A stretch of DNA of 64,000 nucleotides from DASRCB01 sp035653295 (GTDB taxonomy: Bacteria; Acidobacteriota; Terriglobia; Bryobacterales; Bryobacteraceae): assembly GCA_035653295.1 (NCBI GenBank), contig DASRCB010000315.1, positions 9,687-73,686 on the forward strand, written 5' to 3'. The number at the start of each line of letters is the position of its first letter. Position 1 is the first letter of the stretch. Below are positions 26,730 through 35,104 of the stretch, in pieces. The translations under genes and the position numbers were made by a program. Under the pieces are notes generated by a model that saw nothing but the letters and a program-made list of their open reading frames with translations, made no database searches and was not told the DNA's origin.

Positions 26730-27692
26730 TCAGCCGGCCACGGCTTCACGCTGGAAATCCTCGATCTCCTGCGCTTCGGTCTCGCTGAGCCGGAGTTCGA
26801 GCGCCGGGAGCACGCCTTTGGCCTGCTCGGCGGAACGCATGCCGACGATAGCCGCTGTTACCGCCGGGTTTCGAAGCACCCAGGCGATGGCAATGACACC
26901 GGCCGAGGCGCCGTGGCGGGCGCCGATGCGCTTCAACAGTTCCGCCAACTCCAGATTGCGCGATAGCTGCGGTTCCTGGAACGCCGCCACGCGCCGCCGA
27001 AAATCGTCTTCCGGAAATGCGGCGACGCGTTCCCTGGTCATGGCGCCGGTGAGAAGACCCGACTTCATGGGCGAGTAGACGATGACGCCGATACCGTGCT
27101 GCCGCGCATACGGCAGAATTGACTGCTCCACCTGACGGGTCAGCAGATTGTAGGGAGGCTGAAGCGACGTGATTGGGGCGATCCGCCGCGCGCGCTCCAT
27201 CTGCTCGGCGTTGAAGTTGGAAACGCCGATCCAGCGCACCTTGCCTTCCTCTTTGAGGCGCGCCATCGTTTCCCAGCCTTCCTCGATGTCGGCGTCCGGC
27301 TCGGGCCAGTGGATTTGGTACAGGTCGATGACGTCAGTCCTGAGCCGCCGCAGGCTGGCTTCCAGCTCCCGCCGGATCGAATCGCGCTTCAGGCGGCCGG
27401 TGATTTCGCCCTTCTCGTTCCACGTCCGTTCACACTTGGTGAAGATATAGGGCCGCTCGGCGACGCCTTCCAGCGCTCGCGCGACCACTTCCTCGGAGTG
27501 GCCAAGGCCGTAGATTGCCGCGGTGTCGATCCAGTTCACGCCGCCATCGAGCGCCGTACGTATGGCGGTGATCGATTGCTGATCGTCCTGTGGTCCCCAG
27601 GCGAACGCCCACCCGCCGCCGCCCATGGCCCACGCTCCCACGCCGATCGGCGTGATGTCCATATCGCTGTCGCCAAGCCGCTTCTTCGTCAT
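26730..27692 (-). CDS. Aldo/keto reductase
   Basis: A 320-residue NADPH-dependent reductase of the aldo/keto reductase superfamily. The catalytic tetrad is visible: Asp in NWIDTAAIYG, Tyr in the same segment, Lys in YIFTKCER and His in LYQIHWPEPD. The C-terminal cofactor segment is AIVGMRSAEQAKGVL. The start at 27692 (MTKKRLGDSDMDITPIGVGA) fits family length; an ATG 12 codons earlier is possible. The 175 bases between this gene's stop side and the ankyrin start hold no clear feature. Confidence 0.9.
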   Translation of the reverse strand: MTKKRLGDSDMDITPIGVGAWAMGGGGWAFAWGPQDDQQSITAIRTALDGGVNWIDTAAIYGLGHSEEVVARALEGVAERPYIFTKCERTWNEKGEITGRLKRDSIRRELEASLRRLRTDVIDLYQIHWPEPDADIEEGWETMARLKEEGKVRWIGVSNFNAEQMERARRIAPITSLQPPYNLLTRQVEQSILPYARQHGIGVIVYSPMKSGLLTGAMTRERVAAFPEDDFRRRVAAFQEPQLSRNLELAELLKRIGARHGASAGVIAIAWVLRNPAVTAAIVGMRSAEQAKGVLPALELRLSETEAQEIEDFQREAVAG

Positions 27693-27752
27693 AACTGAAA
27701 TGATGACGCGGAAACGCGGCGGCGTCACCTGCTGTCACGGTTGAAGCTTGAA

Positions 27753-28883
27753 TCAATAGACGATCGTGAAACCACCGTCCGGGCGCGCATAAGCCGCTAC
27801 GAGACTCCATGCCGGAACGCCGGGCGCTTGCCCCTGGGGACCGTCAGGCGCGCCATTTGACCGAAACAGCTGCCAGTGCAGCGATCCGCCCTTTTTCCAG
27901 CCCATGCCTTCGGTCCAGGCGAGGAGAATTTCACCCGCTGGATTGACGGCCAGGGTGGGATATTTTCGATTTGCGGTGTTGTCGGGCGCTGGCGTCCAGT
28001 CGCCGGCAACCCCGGAAGCAGGGGTCACAGGCGCGAAATGGATCTGTTTTTCCGTCTCCCACGCGGCAATCACTCCTGTGCGCGCCTGGGCAAAGGCCTC
28101 CGAGCTCATGACGCAATAGCCAACGTCCCACTTCGATATGTCGGAAGCGGAGAAGGTCTCGCCGTGGTCGCGCGAAACGAGCAGGTTCATGTCGCGATGC
28201 ACGCCGCCGTGCGCGCCGCGAAACAAGACATAGACATCACCCTGCGCGTCGGTGGCGGCGTTAAGGGAACAACATCCGCAGGCCCCCACGGCATTGCCTC
28301 CGACCACGCGCTCGGCGGCGAAGGTTAGTCCATCGTCGTCGGAGCGGGCCATCCACACGCGGCGGTTCTCCTCGCCTTCGGTCCCGGGGAGCGGGGCGTG
28401 CCAGAAAACGTACACCCGGCCATCGCGGTCCGCGGCGATTCCGCCTCCGCCGTCGATGACCCAGGCCTGATGAATCAGATTGCGTTCCGGCTCGAATGCC
28501 GTCCCGGCATCGTTGAGCCGTGTGAACAACATAGGCGCGCGCATGGCCGGGCCGGTTTTGTCGGATCCGTTCCAGGCGACGTAAACGCGGCCATTCCGGC
28601 CGATGGCCATCCGCGGGCCGCGAATGTTGCCCGTCGCCACGGCCGCGCCGGCAACGGAGTTAACGCGCACTGGCTGCGTGAAGCCGCCGGCGGTGGAATG
28701 TATGTACCACAGGTCGCCGGCGGACGCATCACCGGTGTAGTACACGAGATGCACGATGCCGCTGTGGTCAGTGACAACCTGCGGCTGGAGTCCACCGTCC
28801 GGGACTCGCTGGAGAGCCACACGGGGCAACCCAAAAAGCTGCGGAGCGAGCAGGAGAGCGGCGCACAGAAATACGAGACGCAC
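27753..28883 (-). CDS. Exported sialidase-like beta-propeller protein
   Basis: A 376-residue exported protein. The signal peptide MRLVFLCAALLLAPQLFG is followed by repeated propeller blades with VYVAWNGSD, VYVFWHAPLP, VYVLFRGAHGG and the Asp-box-like SRDHGETFSAS. These resemble BNR/sialidase-type folds. Classical sialidase catalytic residues cannot be confirmed. An unusual cysteine cluster, GACGCCSLNA, occurs in the middle and might bind metal or form disulfides. It is the second gene after a terminator, with its start 116 bases downstream of the preceding gene's stop. Confidence 0.7.
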   Translation of the reverse strand: MRLVFLCAALLLAPQLFGLPRVALQRVPDGGLQPQVVTDHSGIVHLVYYTGDASAGDLWYIHSTAGGFTQPVRVNSVAGAAVATGNIRGPRMAIGRNGRVYVAWNGSDKTGPAMRAPMLFTRLNDAGTAFEPERNLIHQAWVIDGGGGIAADRDGRVYVFWHAPLPGTEGEENRRVWMARSDDDGLTFAAERVVGGNAVGACGCCSLNAATDAQGDVYVLFRGAHGGVHRDMNLLVSRDHGETFSASDISKWDVGYCVMSSEAFAQARTGVIAAWETEKQIHFAPVTPASGVAGDWTPAPDNTANRKYPTLAVNPAGEILLAWTEGMGWKKGGSLHWQLFRSNGAPDGPQGQAPGVPAWSLVAAYARPDGGFTIVY

Positions 28884-28914
28884 TATTTATTTACCGTATC
28901 AAACGAAGGAAAAG

Positions 28915-28942
28915 AGCCGGGCGCAAATTTCGGCGCCCGGCT
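28915..28942 (-). terminator. Intrinsic terminator after the molybdopterin-binding protein gene
   Basis: A perfect 10-bp stem, AGCCGGGCGC (28915-28924) and GCGCCCGGCT (28933-28942), has an 8-base loop. Read on the minus strand it is followed by a T-rich run (CTTTTCCTT). It lies 58 bases beyond the stop at 29000 and before the sialidase-like gene. Confidence 0.75.
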
Positions 28943-28999
28943 GAGGAGTCCCATAAGCCGTTCGGAGGTGTACCCGGCTTATGAGCGTGGAGGAGCCTG

Positions 29000-29971
29000 T
29001 CAGGCCAGAAGGCCGCCATGCCCCAGACACGCGACTTCCCAGCCAGAAACACGATATCGCGCCAGAATGGGCGGCAGCAGCAGATCCACCACGTTCGGCT
29101 TCACTGACCGCCAGCACCCAGGCGCGGACACAACCGGAATCTCGTTCCGATAGCCGAGCAGCAGCAAATTGCCCGGCTCCACCGGAGCCATGAAGCGCTC
29201 CAGCTCACAACCGACGCGCTGCATCGCGCGCCCGATCACGTCGTCCGGGCCTGCTGGCGCCGTGGTGGAGGCGATCAGGATCGCGTTCGGCCGGTTGGCG
29301 AGCAACCGCTCGAGGTTCCTGGCTACTTCCGCCTCGTTCTCGACACAAACACGCACGACGGACGGCTCGAGGCCCAGCTTCTGCAGCCGCTGGCGCATGA
29401 CACACTCGAACATCTGCCGAGCCCGCTCACCGGCGACGGTATCGGTATACAACACCGCCAGCGCCGGATTACGGATCGGCCTGGCCTGCAGGATGGGGCC
29501 TCGTTGCTTAAGAGTAGATAATACAGCGTCGAGCTGTGATTGCGCAATAACAAATGGAGCGCTCTTCACTGTGGCCACGCGTTGCCCGGCCTGAGCCCAT
29601 GAGAAGTTCAGGACCGTGGAAACGCTGAAGCCGGCAAGGCAGTTAATCTGCTTCAACAGTTCATCGTCCACCAGCATGCAACAGGTCTCGGATGCGACCA
29701 GATTGGCGCGTCCCGCCGCCGCACTCTGAAGTTCCACCGCGCCACAGCCCATTTCGCGGGCGACGCACAACGCCGCTTCGTTTTCGCCTACCTCGCCCTC
29801 CTCCAGTTCTGTGACCCAGACTTCCCTCATGCCCTCCGTTTCCAGCAGACGAATGTCTTCCTCACTGATTACATGGCCTTTGGCCAGCAGTTTTCGGCCA
29901 CCGGAACGAAAAACCGTGGAACACAGAATCCGGCCGGCAGACTGTCGCGGTTCGACCGTCAGTACCTTCAT
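29000..29971 (-). CDS. Molybdopterin-binding (MoeA/MoaB-like) domain protein
   Basis: A 323-residue protein resembling the molybdopterin-binding half of the MobA-like fusions found in proteobacteria. Visible parts are ILCSTVFRSGGRKLLAKGHV with SEEDIRLLETEGMREVWV near the start, LQSAAAGRANLVASETCCML, and LDAVLSTL after SAPFVIAQSQ. The C-terminal half has the MoCF-like fold: ALAVLYTDTVAGERARQMFE, ILIASTTAPAGPDDVIGRAM and PGNLLLLGYRNEIPVVSAPG. The nucleotidyltransferase domain of the fusions is absent. It should bind molybdopterin or a related cofactor. No molybdoenzyme is adjacent. Confidence 0.7.
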   Translation of the reverse strand: MKVLTVEPRQSAGRILCSTVFRSGGRKLLAKGHVISEEDIRLLETEGMREVWVTELEEGEVGENEAALCVAREMGCGAVELQSAAAGRANLVASETCCMLVDDELLKQINCLAGFSVSTVLNFSWAQAGQRVATVKSAPFVIAQSQLDAVLSTLKQRGPILQARPIRNPALAVLYTDTVAGERARQMFECVMRQRLQKLGLEPSVVRVCVENEAEVARNLERLLANRPNAILIASTTAPAGPDDVIGRAMQRVGCELERFMAPVEPGNLLLLGYRNEIPVVSAPGCWRSVKPNVVDLLLPPILARYRVSGWEVACLGHGGLLA

Positions 29972-30014
29972 TGAAACGGTGCTGCTCCCCGAATAGTTGT
30001 ATGGTTGCAGCCCG

Positions 30015-30020
30015 ATTATA
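30015..30020 (-). promoter_or_regulatory. TATAAT -10 hexamer for the molybdopterin-binding protein gene
   Basis: A perfect TATAAT on the minus strand, predicting a start near 30008 and a leader of about 37 bases. No good -35 is seen. Confidence 0.45.
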
Positions 30021-30058
30021 CCCGATATTTATAGCCAAAAAGGCGACAAAAGCGCGCC

Positions 30059-30078
30059 GAATCCAGCCGGCTGGATTC
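30059..30078. promoter_or_regulatory. Perfect 20-bp palindrome upstream of the molybdopterin-binding protein gene
   Basis: GAATCCAGCC (30059-30068) is followed immediately by GGCTGGATTC (30069-30078). It lies about 40 bases upstream of the TATAAT and 111 bases beyond the arginine operon's stop. It could be an operator for a dimeric regulator, or the stem of a terminator for the arginine operon. T-runs do follow on the minus strand, but only after about nine bases. The rest of the 217-base gap shows nothing else clear. Confidence 0.5.
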
Positions 30079-30188
30079 AGATGCAAACCCTTTGCAGGAT
30101 CAGTGGGCAGGCCAGGACCAGAATAGTCGTAGTTATGCAGCGAGACAGCAGGAAAAGTATTAGAAATTCACCTGAGGTGTCTTGTGCA

Positions 30189-30749
30189 TCAGCGGCGGAG
30201 CCGCGGAAGTGGTATGGCAGGCCCGATCTGGAGAAGGGCTTCGGAACGAGTCTGCGCGATGCGCAGCACCTCGCCGCGTAAGGGCTTCAGCATGGCGATC
30301 TCGTCGCAGCAGTGAAATTTCGGACAGCGCATGCAGTCCTTCCACGCCTTCAGCGGCAGATCGCCACGCTCGACTTCCGAAAAGCCGAGCTTGTGAAAAA
30401 AGCCAGGGACGTAGGTGAATGCGAAAATCGCGTCCAGTCCCGCAGCGCGCGCTTCTTCCTCCAGCTGTTCCACGAGCGCGCGGCCGGTTCCCAGTCGTTT
30501 CTGTTCCGGCGCTACTGCCAAGGAGCGAACTTCGGCCGAACCCGGAGTATAAAAATGCAGGGCGCCGCAGCCGACCAGATCGCCGCCGGCGTGCGCGATC
30601 GTGAAATCGCGGATGTTCTCCGCCAGGTCGAGTTCGGTTCGCGGCAGCATGATTCCTTTGGCCGCGTAATCGTTGATGAGCCGCAGCATGGAGGGAATGT
30701 CGCGCATCGACGCCTTGCGCAGGGTGAGTGCGGTTGCGGTGGAGGTCAT
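30189..30749 (-). CDS. GNAT N-acetyltransferase, probable N-acetylglutamate synthase
   Basis: A 186-residue GNAT-fold protein with the acetyl-CoA loop SLAVAPEQKRLGTGRALVEQ. It has the Cys-rich tail WKDCMRCPKFHCCDE that marks the short N-acetylglutamate synthases (ArgA-type, without kinase domain). The ATG overlaps the argB stop by four bases (ATGA), so it is the third gene of argC-argB-argA. N-acetylglutamate synthesis, the first arginine step, is inferred from context and the tail motif. About 40 further residues follow that motif. Confidence 0.85.
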   Translation of the reverse strand: MTSTATALTLRKASMRDIPSMLRLINDYAAKGIMLPRTELDLAENIRDFTIAHAGGDLVGCGALHFYTPGSAEVRSLAVAPEQKRLGTGRALVEQLEEEARAAGLDAIFAFTYVPGFFHKLGFSEVERGDLPLKAWKDCMRCPKFHCCDEIAMLKPLRGEVLRIAQTRSEALLQIGPAIPLPRLRR

Positions 30750-31537
30750 GACGCGGCCACCGTTCTGGTGCGCACGATGCGTGTGCCCACGGCTTCGCCC
30801 CGAAGCATTGCAGCGAGGACATTGTCTCTCGCGCCGGGGGCGATGGTCACCTGCTCGACCCCGCCGGCGAGTGCTGCCGACGCCGCCCCGAGCTTCGCCT
30901 GCATGCCGCCAGTCGCGATCCCGGACGCAATGAGTTCTTCGCATTCGGCGCCATCCAACTCAGGCTCTACACCGCCCGCGGCGCCGCGCACGCCTTCTAC
31001 ATCAGTCAGGAAGAGCACGTGGTCGGCGCGAAATGCGCAGGCGCAGGCAGTAGCCATCTGATCAGCGTTGACGTTATACAGGCGGCCTGCTGCATCCCCC
31101 GCGACGCAGGCCACGACCGGGAGAAAGCGCGCTCCGATAAGCGCCTCGAGAATGCGCGCGTCGGCCCGAACCGGCCTGCCGACATGGCCGAGCGCGCTGT
31201 CCATAGGTTCGGCGCTGACCAGATTCGCGTCAATACCGCTGATACCGACAGCCGCCTGGCCGGTCTGGAGAAATGCGGCGACCAAGTGTTTATTGACTGT
31301 GCCGGCTAGTACTTTCAGCACCGCGTCGAGCACCTCATCGGTGGTCACCCGCAATCCGTTCACGAACCGGCTTTGCACCCCTCGCTCCTCAAGGAAGCGC
31401 GTCATTTGCTTCCCGCCGCCGTGCACCACCGCGATGTCGAGACCAGCGCCGAACGCCGCCCCGATTTCCGCCGCCAGACGAAATCGCGACTGCGGATCAT
31501 CAAGCAGCGTGCCGCCGATTTTGACCAGAACCCTCAA
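30746..31537 (-). CDS. argB: Acetylglutamate kinase
   Basis: ArgB phosphorylates N-acetylglutamate. The 263-residue protein has the amino-acid-kinase motifs VLVKIGGTLLDD at the start, IAVVHGGGKQMTRFLEERG for substrate binding, and VLFLTDVEGV near the nucleotide site. It lacks the N-terminal helix of arginine-feedback-inhibited enzymes, so it may be arginine-insensitive. Four-base overlaps join it to argC upstream and to the acetyltransferase downstream. Confidence 0.95.
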   Translation of the reverse strand: MRVLVKIGGTLLDDPQSRFRLAAEIGAAFGAGLDIAVVHGGGKQMTRFLEERGVQSRFVNGLRVTTDEVLDAVLKVLAGTVNKHLVAAFLQTGQAAVGISGIDANLVSAEPMDSALGHVGRPVRADARILEALIGARFLPVVACVAGDAAGRLYNVNADQMATACACAFRADHVLFLTDVEGVRGAAGGVEPELDGAECEELIASGIATGGMQAKLGAASAALAGGVEQVTIAPGARDNVLAAMLRGEAVGTRIVRTRTVAAS

Positions 31538-32541
31538 AGCAGGCCCTCCGTTTCGGGAAAGCCCAGCATAAGATTCATGTTCTGAAGCGCCTGCCCGGCC
31601 GCGCCCTTAACAAGGTTGTCGATCGCGCTGACCACCACCGCCCGTCCGGTCGCCGTGTCGAAGCGGACGCCAAGATCGCAGAAATTCGTGTGTTGAACAC
31701 CCCGCAAATCGGGCAGCGCGCCCGCGGGATAAATACGAACGAACGGCTCCGATTCGTATCGCCGGAGATAGATGGAAATAAGATCCTCGGCCGAGGAAAT
31801 ATTCCGCGCTCGAAAATAGATCGTCTCAAGGATTCCGCGGGCCAGCGGGAGCAGCTGTGCCGTGAAACTGAAATCCCGCTCCTCGATACCGGAGGTCATC
31901 AGCACTTCCGGCACGTGGCGGTGATCGAGAACCGAATACGCGGAGAAATTCTCGGTGACCTCGCAAAAGCTGGTTTTCAGCGACGGCTTGCGACCCGCGC
32001 CGCTGACGCCCGATTTCGCATCGCAAACGATGCCCGCCGTGAGATCGACGACGTCCGCGTCTACAAGCGGCTGAATGGCAAGATTCGCTGCCGTCGGGTA
32101 GCAGCCGGGGTTGGCCGTCAGGCGGGCCAGGGGGATGCGCGTCCGGCAGAACTCCGGCAGTCCGTACGCCGCTTCCGCCAGCAGCGCAGGGGCGTGATGG
32201 TCGGCGCGATACCAGCGCTTGTAGTTCTCCACCGTTCGGAGGCGAAAGGCCCCGCTGAGGTCGACGACACGCGCGCCCGCCTCGAGCATGGCCGGCGCCA
32301 GATCCATGGAAACCTGGGGCGGCGTGGCCAGGAACACCAAAGCGAGCTTCTCGCCCGTCACGGCGTTGGGCGAACACGGTACCGGCCTCGGGGTTGCGAC
32401 GTTCAGCGGCTGCGGGTCAGCGCCGGCATCGCCCCGATGCTCCAGCAGGACCGGCTCAACACGGGGATGCCGATGCAGAAGCCGGACCAGTTCCGCCCCA
32501 CTGTAGCCGCGGAATCCAACAACGCCGACACGAGTCCTCAC
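31534..32541 (-). CDS. argC: N-acetyl-gamma-glutamyl-phosphate reductase
   Basis: ArgC reduces N-acetylglutamyl phosphate to the semialdehyde. The 335-residue protein has the NADP motif VGVVGFRGYSGAELVRLLHR, the catalytic Cys in TANPGCYPTAANLA, and the conserved FVRIYPAGALPDLRGVQHTN near the C-terminus. It starts with GTG at 32541 and is first in the operon, just downstream of an ARG-box-like palindrome. Confidence 0.95.
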   Translation of the reverse strand: MRTRVGVVGFRGYSGAELVRLLHRHPRVEPVLLEHRGDAGADPQPLNVATPRPVPCSPNAVTGEKLALVFLATPPQVSMDLAPAMLEAGARVVDLSGAFRLRTVENYKRWYRADHHAPALLAEAAYGLPEFCRTRIPLARLTANPGCYPTAANLAIQPLVDADVVDLTAGIVCDAKSGVSGAGRKPSLKTSFCEVTENFSAYSVLDHRHVPEVLMTSGIEERDFSFTAQLLPLARGILETIYFRARNISSAEDLISIYLRRYESEPFVRIYPAGALPDLRGVQHTNFCDLGVRFDTATGRAVVVSAIDNLVKGAAGQALQNMNLMLGFPETEGLL

Positions 32542-32561
32542 TGTCTAAAAATTCATCTCCA

Positions 32562-32575
32562 TGCATAATTATACA
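32562..32575 (-). promoter_or_regulatory. ARG-box-like operator overlapping a -10 hexamer upstream of argC
   Basis: TGCATAATTATACA is nearly palindromic and fits the ArgR half-site pattern (TGxAT, four A/T bases, ATxCA). A TATAAT on the minus strand (32573-32568) lies inside it, so repressor binding would block polymerase. It lies 21 bases before the argC GTG. An ArgR/AhrC-type regulator is not in this window. Confidence 0.55.
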
Positions 32576-32655
32576 TCTCGATCGATGCCCGGAGATGTTC
32601 TGTAAAGACGCGGCGAGCGGTTAAGAGCGGATAGTCCGCAGCGGTGCAGCCCCGC

Positions 32656-32841
32656 TTAAGACCCGGCGATGTTGACGACGCTCCCCACCTTGGACATAAT
32701 CGCGCTGACCGAGGACATGACTGTTGGCGGAAAGATGGCGCCGACGGCAACCGCGACGGCGGCGGCAAGAAGGGCATACTCCACAAAATCCTGCCCGGCG
32801 CGGTCAGCCCAGAGTCTCTGGAAGAAGGTCAGGAAAGGCAT
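32656..32841 (-). CDS. Flp/Fap-type (type IVb) pilin
   Basis: A 61-residue pilin precursor. The segment RAGQDFVEYALLAAAVAVAV has the prepilin cleavage site after Gly, then Glu at +5 and Tyr at +6, followed by the hydrophobic helix that forms the pilus core. An AGGAG lies six bases before the ATG at 32841, which sets the start against a longer upstream reading. No tad/cpa assembly genes are nearby. It is divergent from the transglutaminase gene. Confidence 0.85.
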   Translation of the reverse strand: MPFLTFFQRLWADRAGQDFVEYALLAAAVAVAVGAIFPPTVMSSVSAIMSKVGSVVNIAGS

Positions 32842-32960
32842 CGCTGTCTCCTGTGTAATCATCGCTCCCGCAACAGCGCCCGGCAATGCAACGATGCTCG
32901 TAGTCATACCCGGAAAACCACCTGGCCCGGTACCGTACAAAGGTGTGCCAGACTGAAGAC

Positions 32961-35072
32961 ATGCAAGCGCTGTCCGGCTGTTCCGCGCCGGTGGAGCGCG
33001 TGTTTCAGCTGTCCATCCTGGGCCTGCTGGCAAGCGGTTTTCTAGCCTTGGCTGGGTCCGGATATGTGGATCCGATTACAGTTCTGGTGATCGGCGGGGC
33101 CCTCTCGATCCGCGCCCTTTTCGTTGCAGGACTGATCCGCTTCGACACCCCGCCAAGAGCGGTGACCGCAGTCACCCTCGCGTACGTCGGGTTCTATCCC
33201 ATTGATTGGGCGTTCATATCCCACAACTTTCTCCAGGCCACGGCACGGCTCATCCTCTTCCTGGCCGCGGTAATGGCGCTCACCGCCAACTCGGATCGGC
33301 AGTACCTCTTTTTACGGTTGATCGCGTTCTTAGAACTCATTGCCGCGTCGGTACTGTCGCCCAACCTCAACTTTATTGTTTTCCTTGCGCTGTTTTTATT
33401 TTTCGCCGTGGGGGCCTTAGCGAGCGGCGAATTGCGCCGGGCATCGAAGAACGCCGCTTCGCCTTCCCCTGTTCCGGGTGGCCTTCCGCCAGCGCTGTGG
33501 GCCAACGCCGTGATGGCGTCATCAGGCATCCTGGTGGTCACGGCAGGGCTTTTCTTTCTCCTGCCCCGGACCGCGCGCGCCGCGCTGGAACATTTCGTTC
33601 CGGCCCGCCTGCACGTTGCCGGCTTCTCCTCTGAAGTGAATCTCGGTGGTACGGGCAGCATTGCGGGCCAGAGCGCTCCCGTGATGCACATCGTCATGGA
33701 GGACGGCAAAGCGCCGCCGCAGGGCCTGAAGTGGCGGGGCGCAACGCTGTCGTATTTCGATGGCCGGCGCTGGTCAAATCCGCCGGGCATGTCTGCACTT
33801 TTATATCGGGACCGCCACGGTCTGTTCGTGCTGGCCAGCGACGATCAACGGCGCAGCCGCGAGCCGCGGCTGAACTACAAAGTCTGGATGACGGACGAAG
33901 AGTCCAGCGCGGTGTTCTTCGCCGGAGCTCCCGAGTTTCTCTGGCTGGAGGCGCCGACCATTATCCGCAATGCGCCCGGAACGTATACCGCGCACTCGGG
34001 AACGGCGGGACCGCTGGCCTATCAGGCGGAGACCCTGCTCGAGGCGGACGTATCCGGAGACGCCGATCCTCTGCCTGAAGATCTCCGCCGCCGTTACGTG
34101 CAGCTTCCGCTTCTGGACCCGCGAATCGCGGCGCTGGCTGGTTCGGTGACCACCGGCGAGGTCAGCGACTTCGGGAAGGCGCGCGCGCTGGAGAGCTATC
34201 TACAGCATTCGTATCGCTATACCAGCGAACTCCCGGCAACGGAGTCCCGCGATCCGCTGGCCCGCTTCCTCTTCGAGCGGCGCGCCGGACACTGCGAGTA
34301 TTTTGCGTCGGCGCTGGCCGTCATGCTTCGCACCCTCAACATTCCCGCCCGGCTTGCCACCGGTTATCAAAGCGGTGTTTGGAATCCGGTGAACAGCACA
34401 CAACTGATTCGCGCCGGGGATGCGCATGCGTGGGTTGAGGCCTGGTTTCCGGACCGTGGATGGTTCACGCTGGACGCAACTCCACCGGCAGATCGTGGCG
34501 TGGCGGCGGCGTGGTGGACCACGTTATCTCTGTGGACCGATGCCGCTCAGGTCTTCTGGCACGACTGGGTGCTGGGCTACAGCCTCAACCATCAGCTGAC
34601 CCTGGCAGCCCGGGTCGAGGATTCCACGCGCCGCATCCGCGCATTTTCATGGCCCGATCTGTTCAGCGGTCAGCTTCTGCGCAGGATGCGCAGCGGAGCG
34701 GTCGAGAGTGCCCGGAGATACGGGCTGCCGGCCACGGCAGGAATCGTGGCCGTCACTCTTCTGGCATTCCTCGGTCCGCGGCTGTGGCGGATTCGAGCCA
34801 GAAGGCGCCATGAGGAACGCGTGCGCCGGGGCGATGCCGCACCCGGGGATGCCGCGCTGCTTTATGGCCGCGTGCTGAACGCCCTGCGGCGGAAAGGATT
34901 CGAGAAGCCGGGGTGGATGACACCGCTCGAATTCGCTCGCGTGCTACCCGATCCGGAGCTGGCCGCCATGCTGGAAGACGCGACACACGCCTACAACCAG
35001 CTGCGCTTCGGCGCGCAGGCCGATTCGGCCGGCCGCATGCTGCGGCTGGTGAACCGGATCGAGTGCTTCTGA
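32961..35072 (+). CDS. TgpA-family membrane transglutaminase-like protein
   Basis: A 703-residue membrane protein of the TgpA type. The N-terminal third has several helices (ILGLLASGFLALAGSGYVDP, NFIVFLALFLFFAVGALASG). The periplasmic transglutaminase-like core has the full catalytic triad: Cys445 in GHCEYFASAL, His489 in DAHAWVEAWF and Asp505 in FTLDATPP. A further helix and a DUF4129-like C-terminal domain follow. Family members are essential or stress-related in some species, with unknown substrate. The usual MoxR and DUF58 partners are absent. The ATG at 32961 is chosen over a GTG 18 bases earlier. Confidence 0.87.
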   Translation: MQALSGCSAPVERVFQLSILGLLASGFLALAGSGYVDPITVLVIGGALSIRALFVAGLIRFDTPPRAVTAVTLAYVGFYPIDWAFISHNFLQATARLILFLAAVMALTANSDRQYLFLRLIAFLELIAASVLSPNLNFIVFLALFLFFAVGALASGELRRASKNAASPSPVPGGLPPALWANAVMASSGILVVTAGLFFLLPRTARAALEHFVPARLHVAGFSSEVNLGGTGSIAGQSAPVMHIVMEDGKAPPQGLKWRGATLSYFDGRRWSNPPGMSALLYRDRHGLFVLASDDQRRSREPRLNYKVWMTDEESSAVFFAGAPEFLWLEAPTIIRNAPGTYTAHSGTAGPLAYQAETLLEADVSGDADPLPEDLRRRYVQLPLLDPRIAALAGSVTTGEVSDFGKARALESYLQHSYRYTSELPATESRDPLARFLFERRAGHCEYFASALAVMLRTLNIPARLATGYQSGVWNPVNSTQLIRAGDAHAWVEAWFPDRGWFTLDATPPADRGVAAAWWTTLSLWTDAAQVFWHDWVLGYSLNHQLTLAARVEDSTRRIRAFSWPDLFSGQLLRRMRSGAVESARRYGLPATAGIVAVTLLAFLGPRLWRIRARRRHEERVRRGDAAPGDAALLYGRVLNALRRKGFEKPGWMTPLEFARVLPDPELAAMLEDATHAYNQLRFGAQADSAGRMLRLVNRIECF

Positions 35073-35104
35073 GATAGCGAGGCCCGGGCAGCCTGCCCCA
35101 CAGA

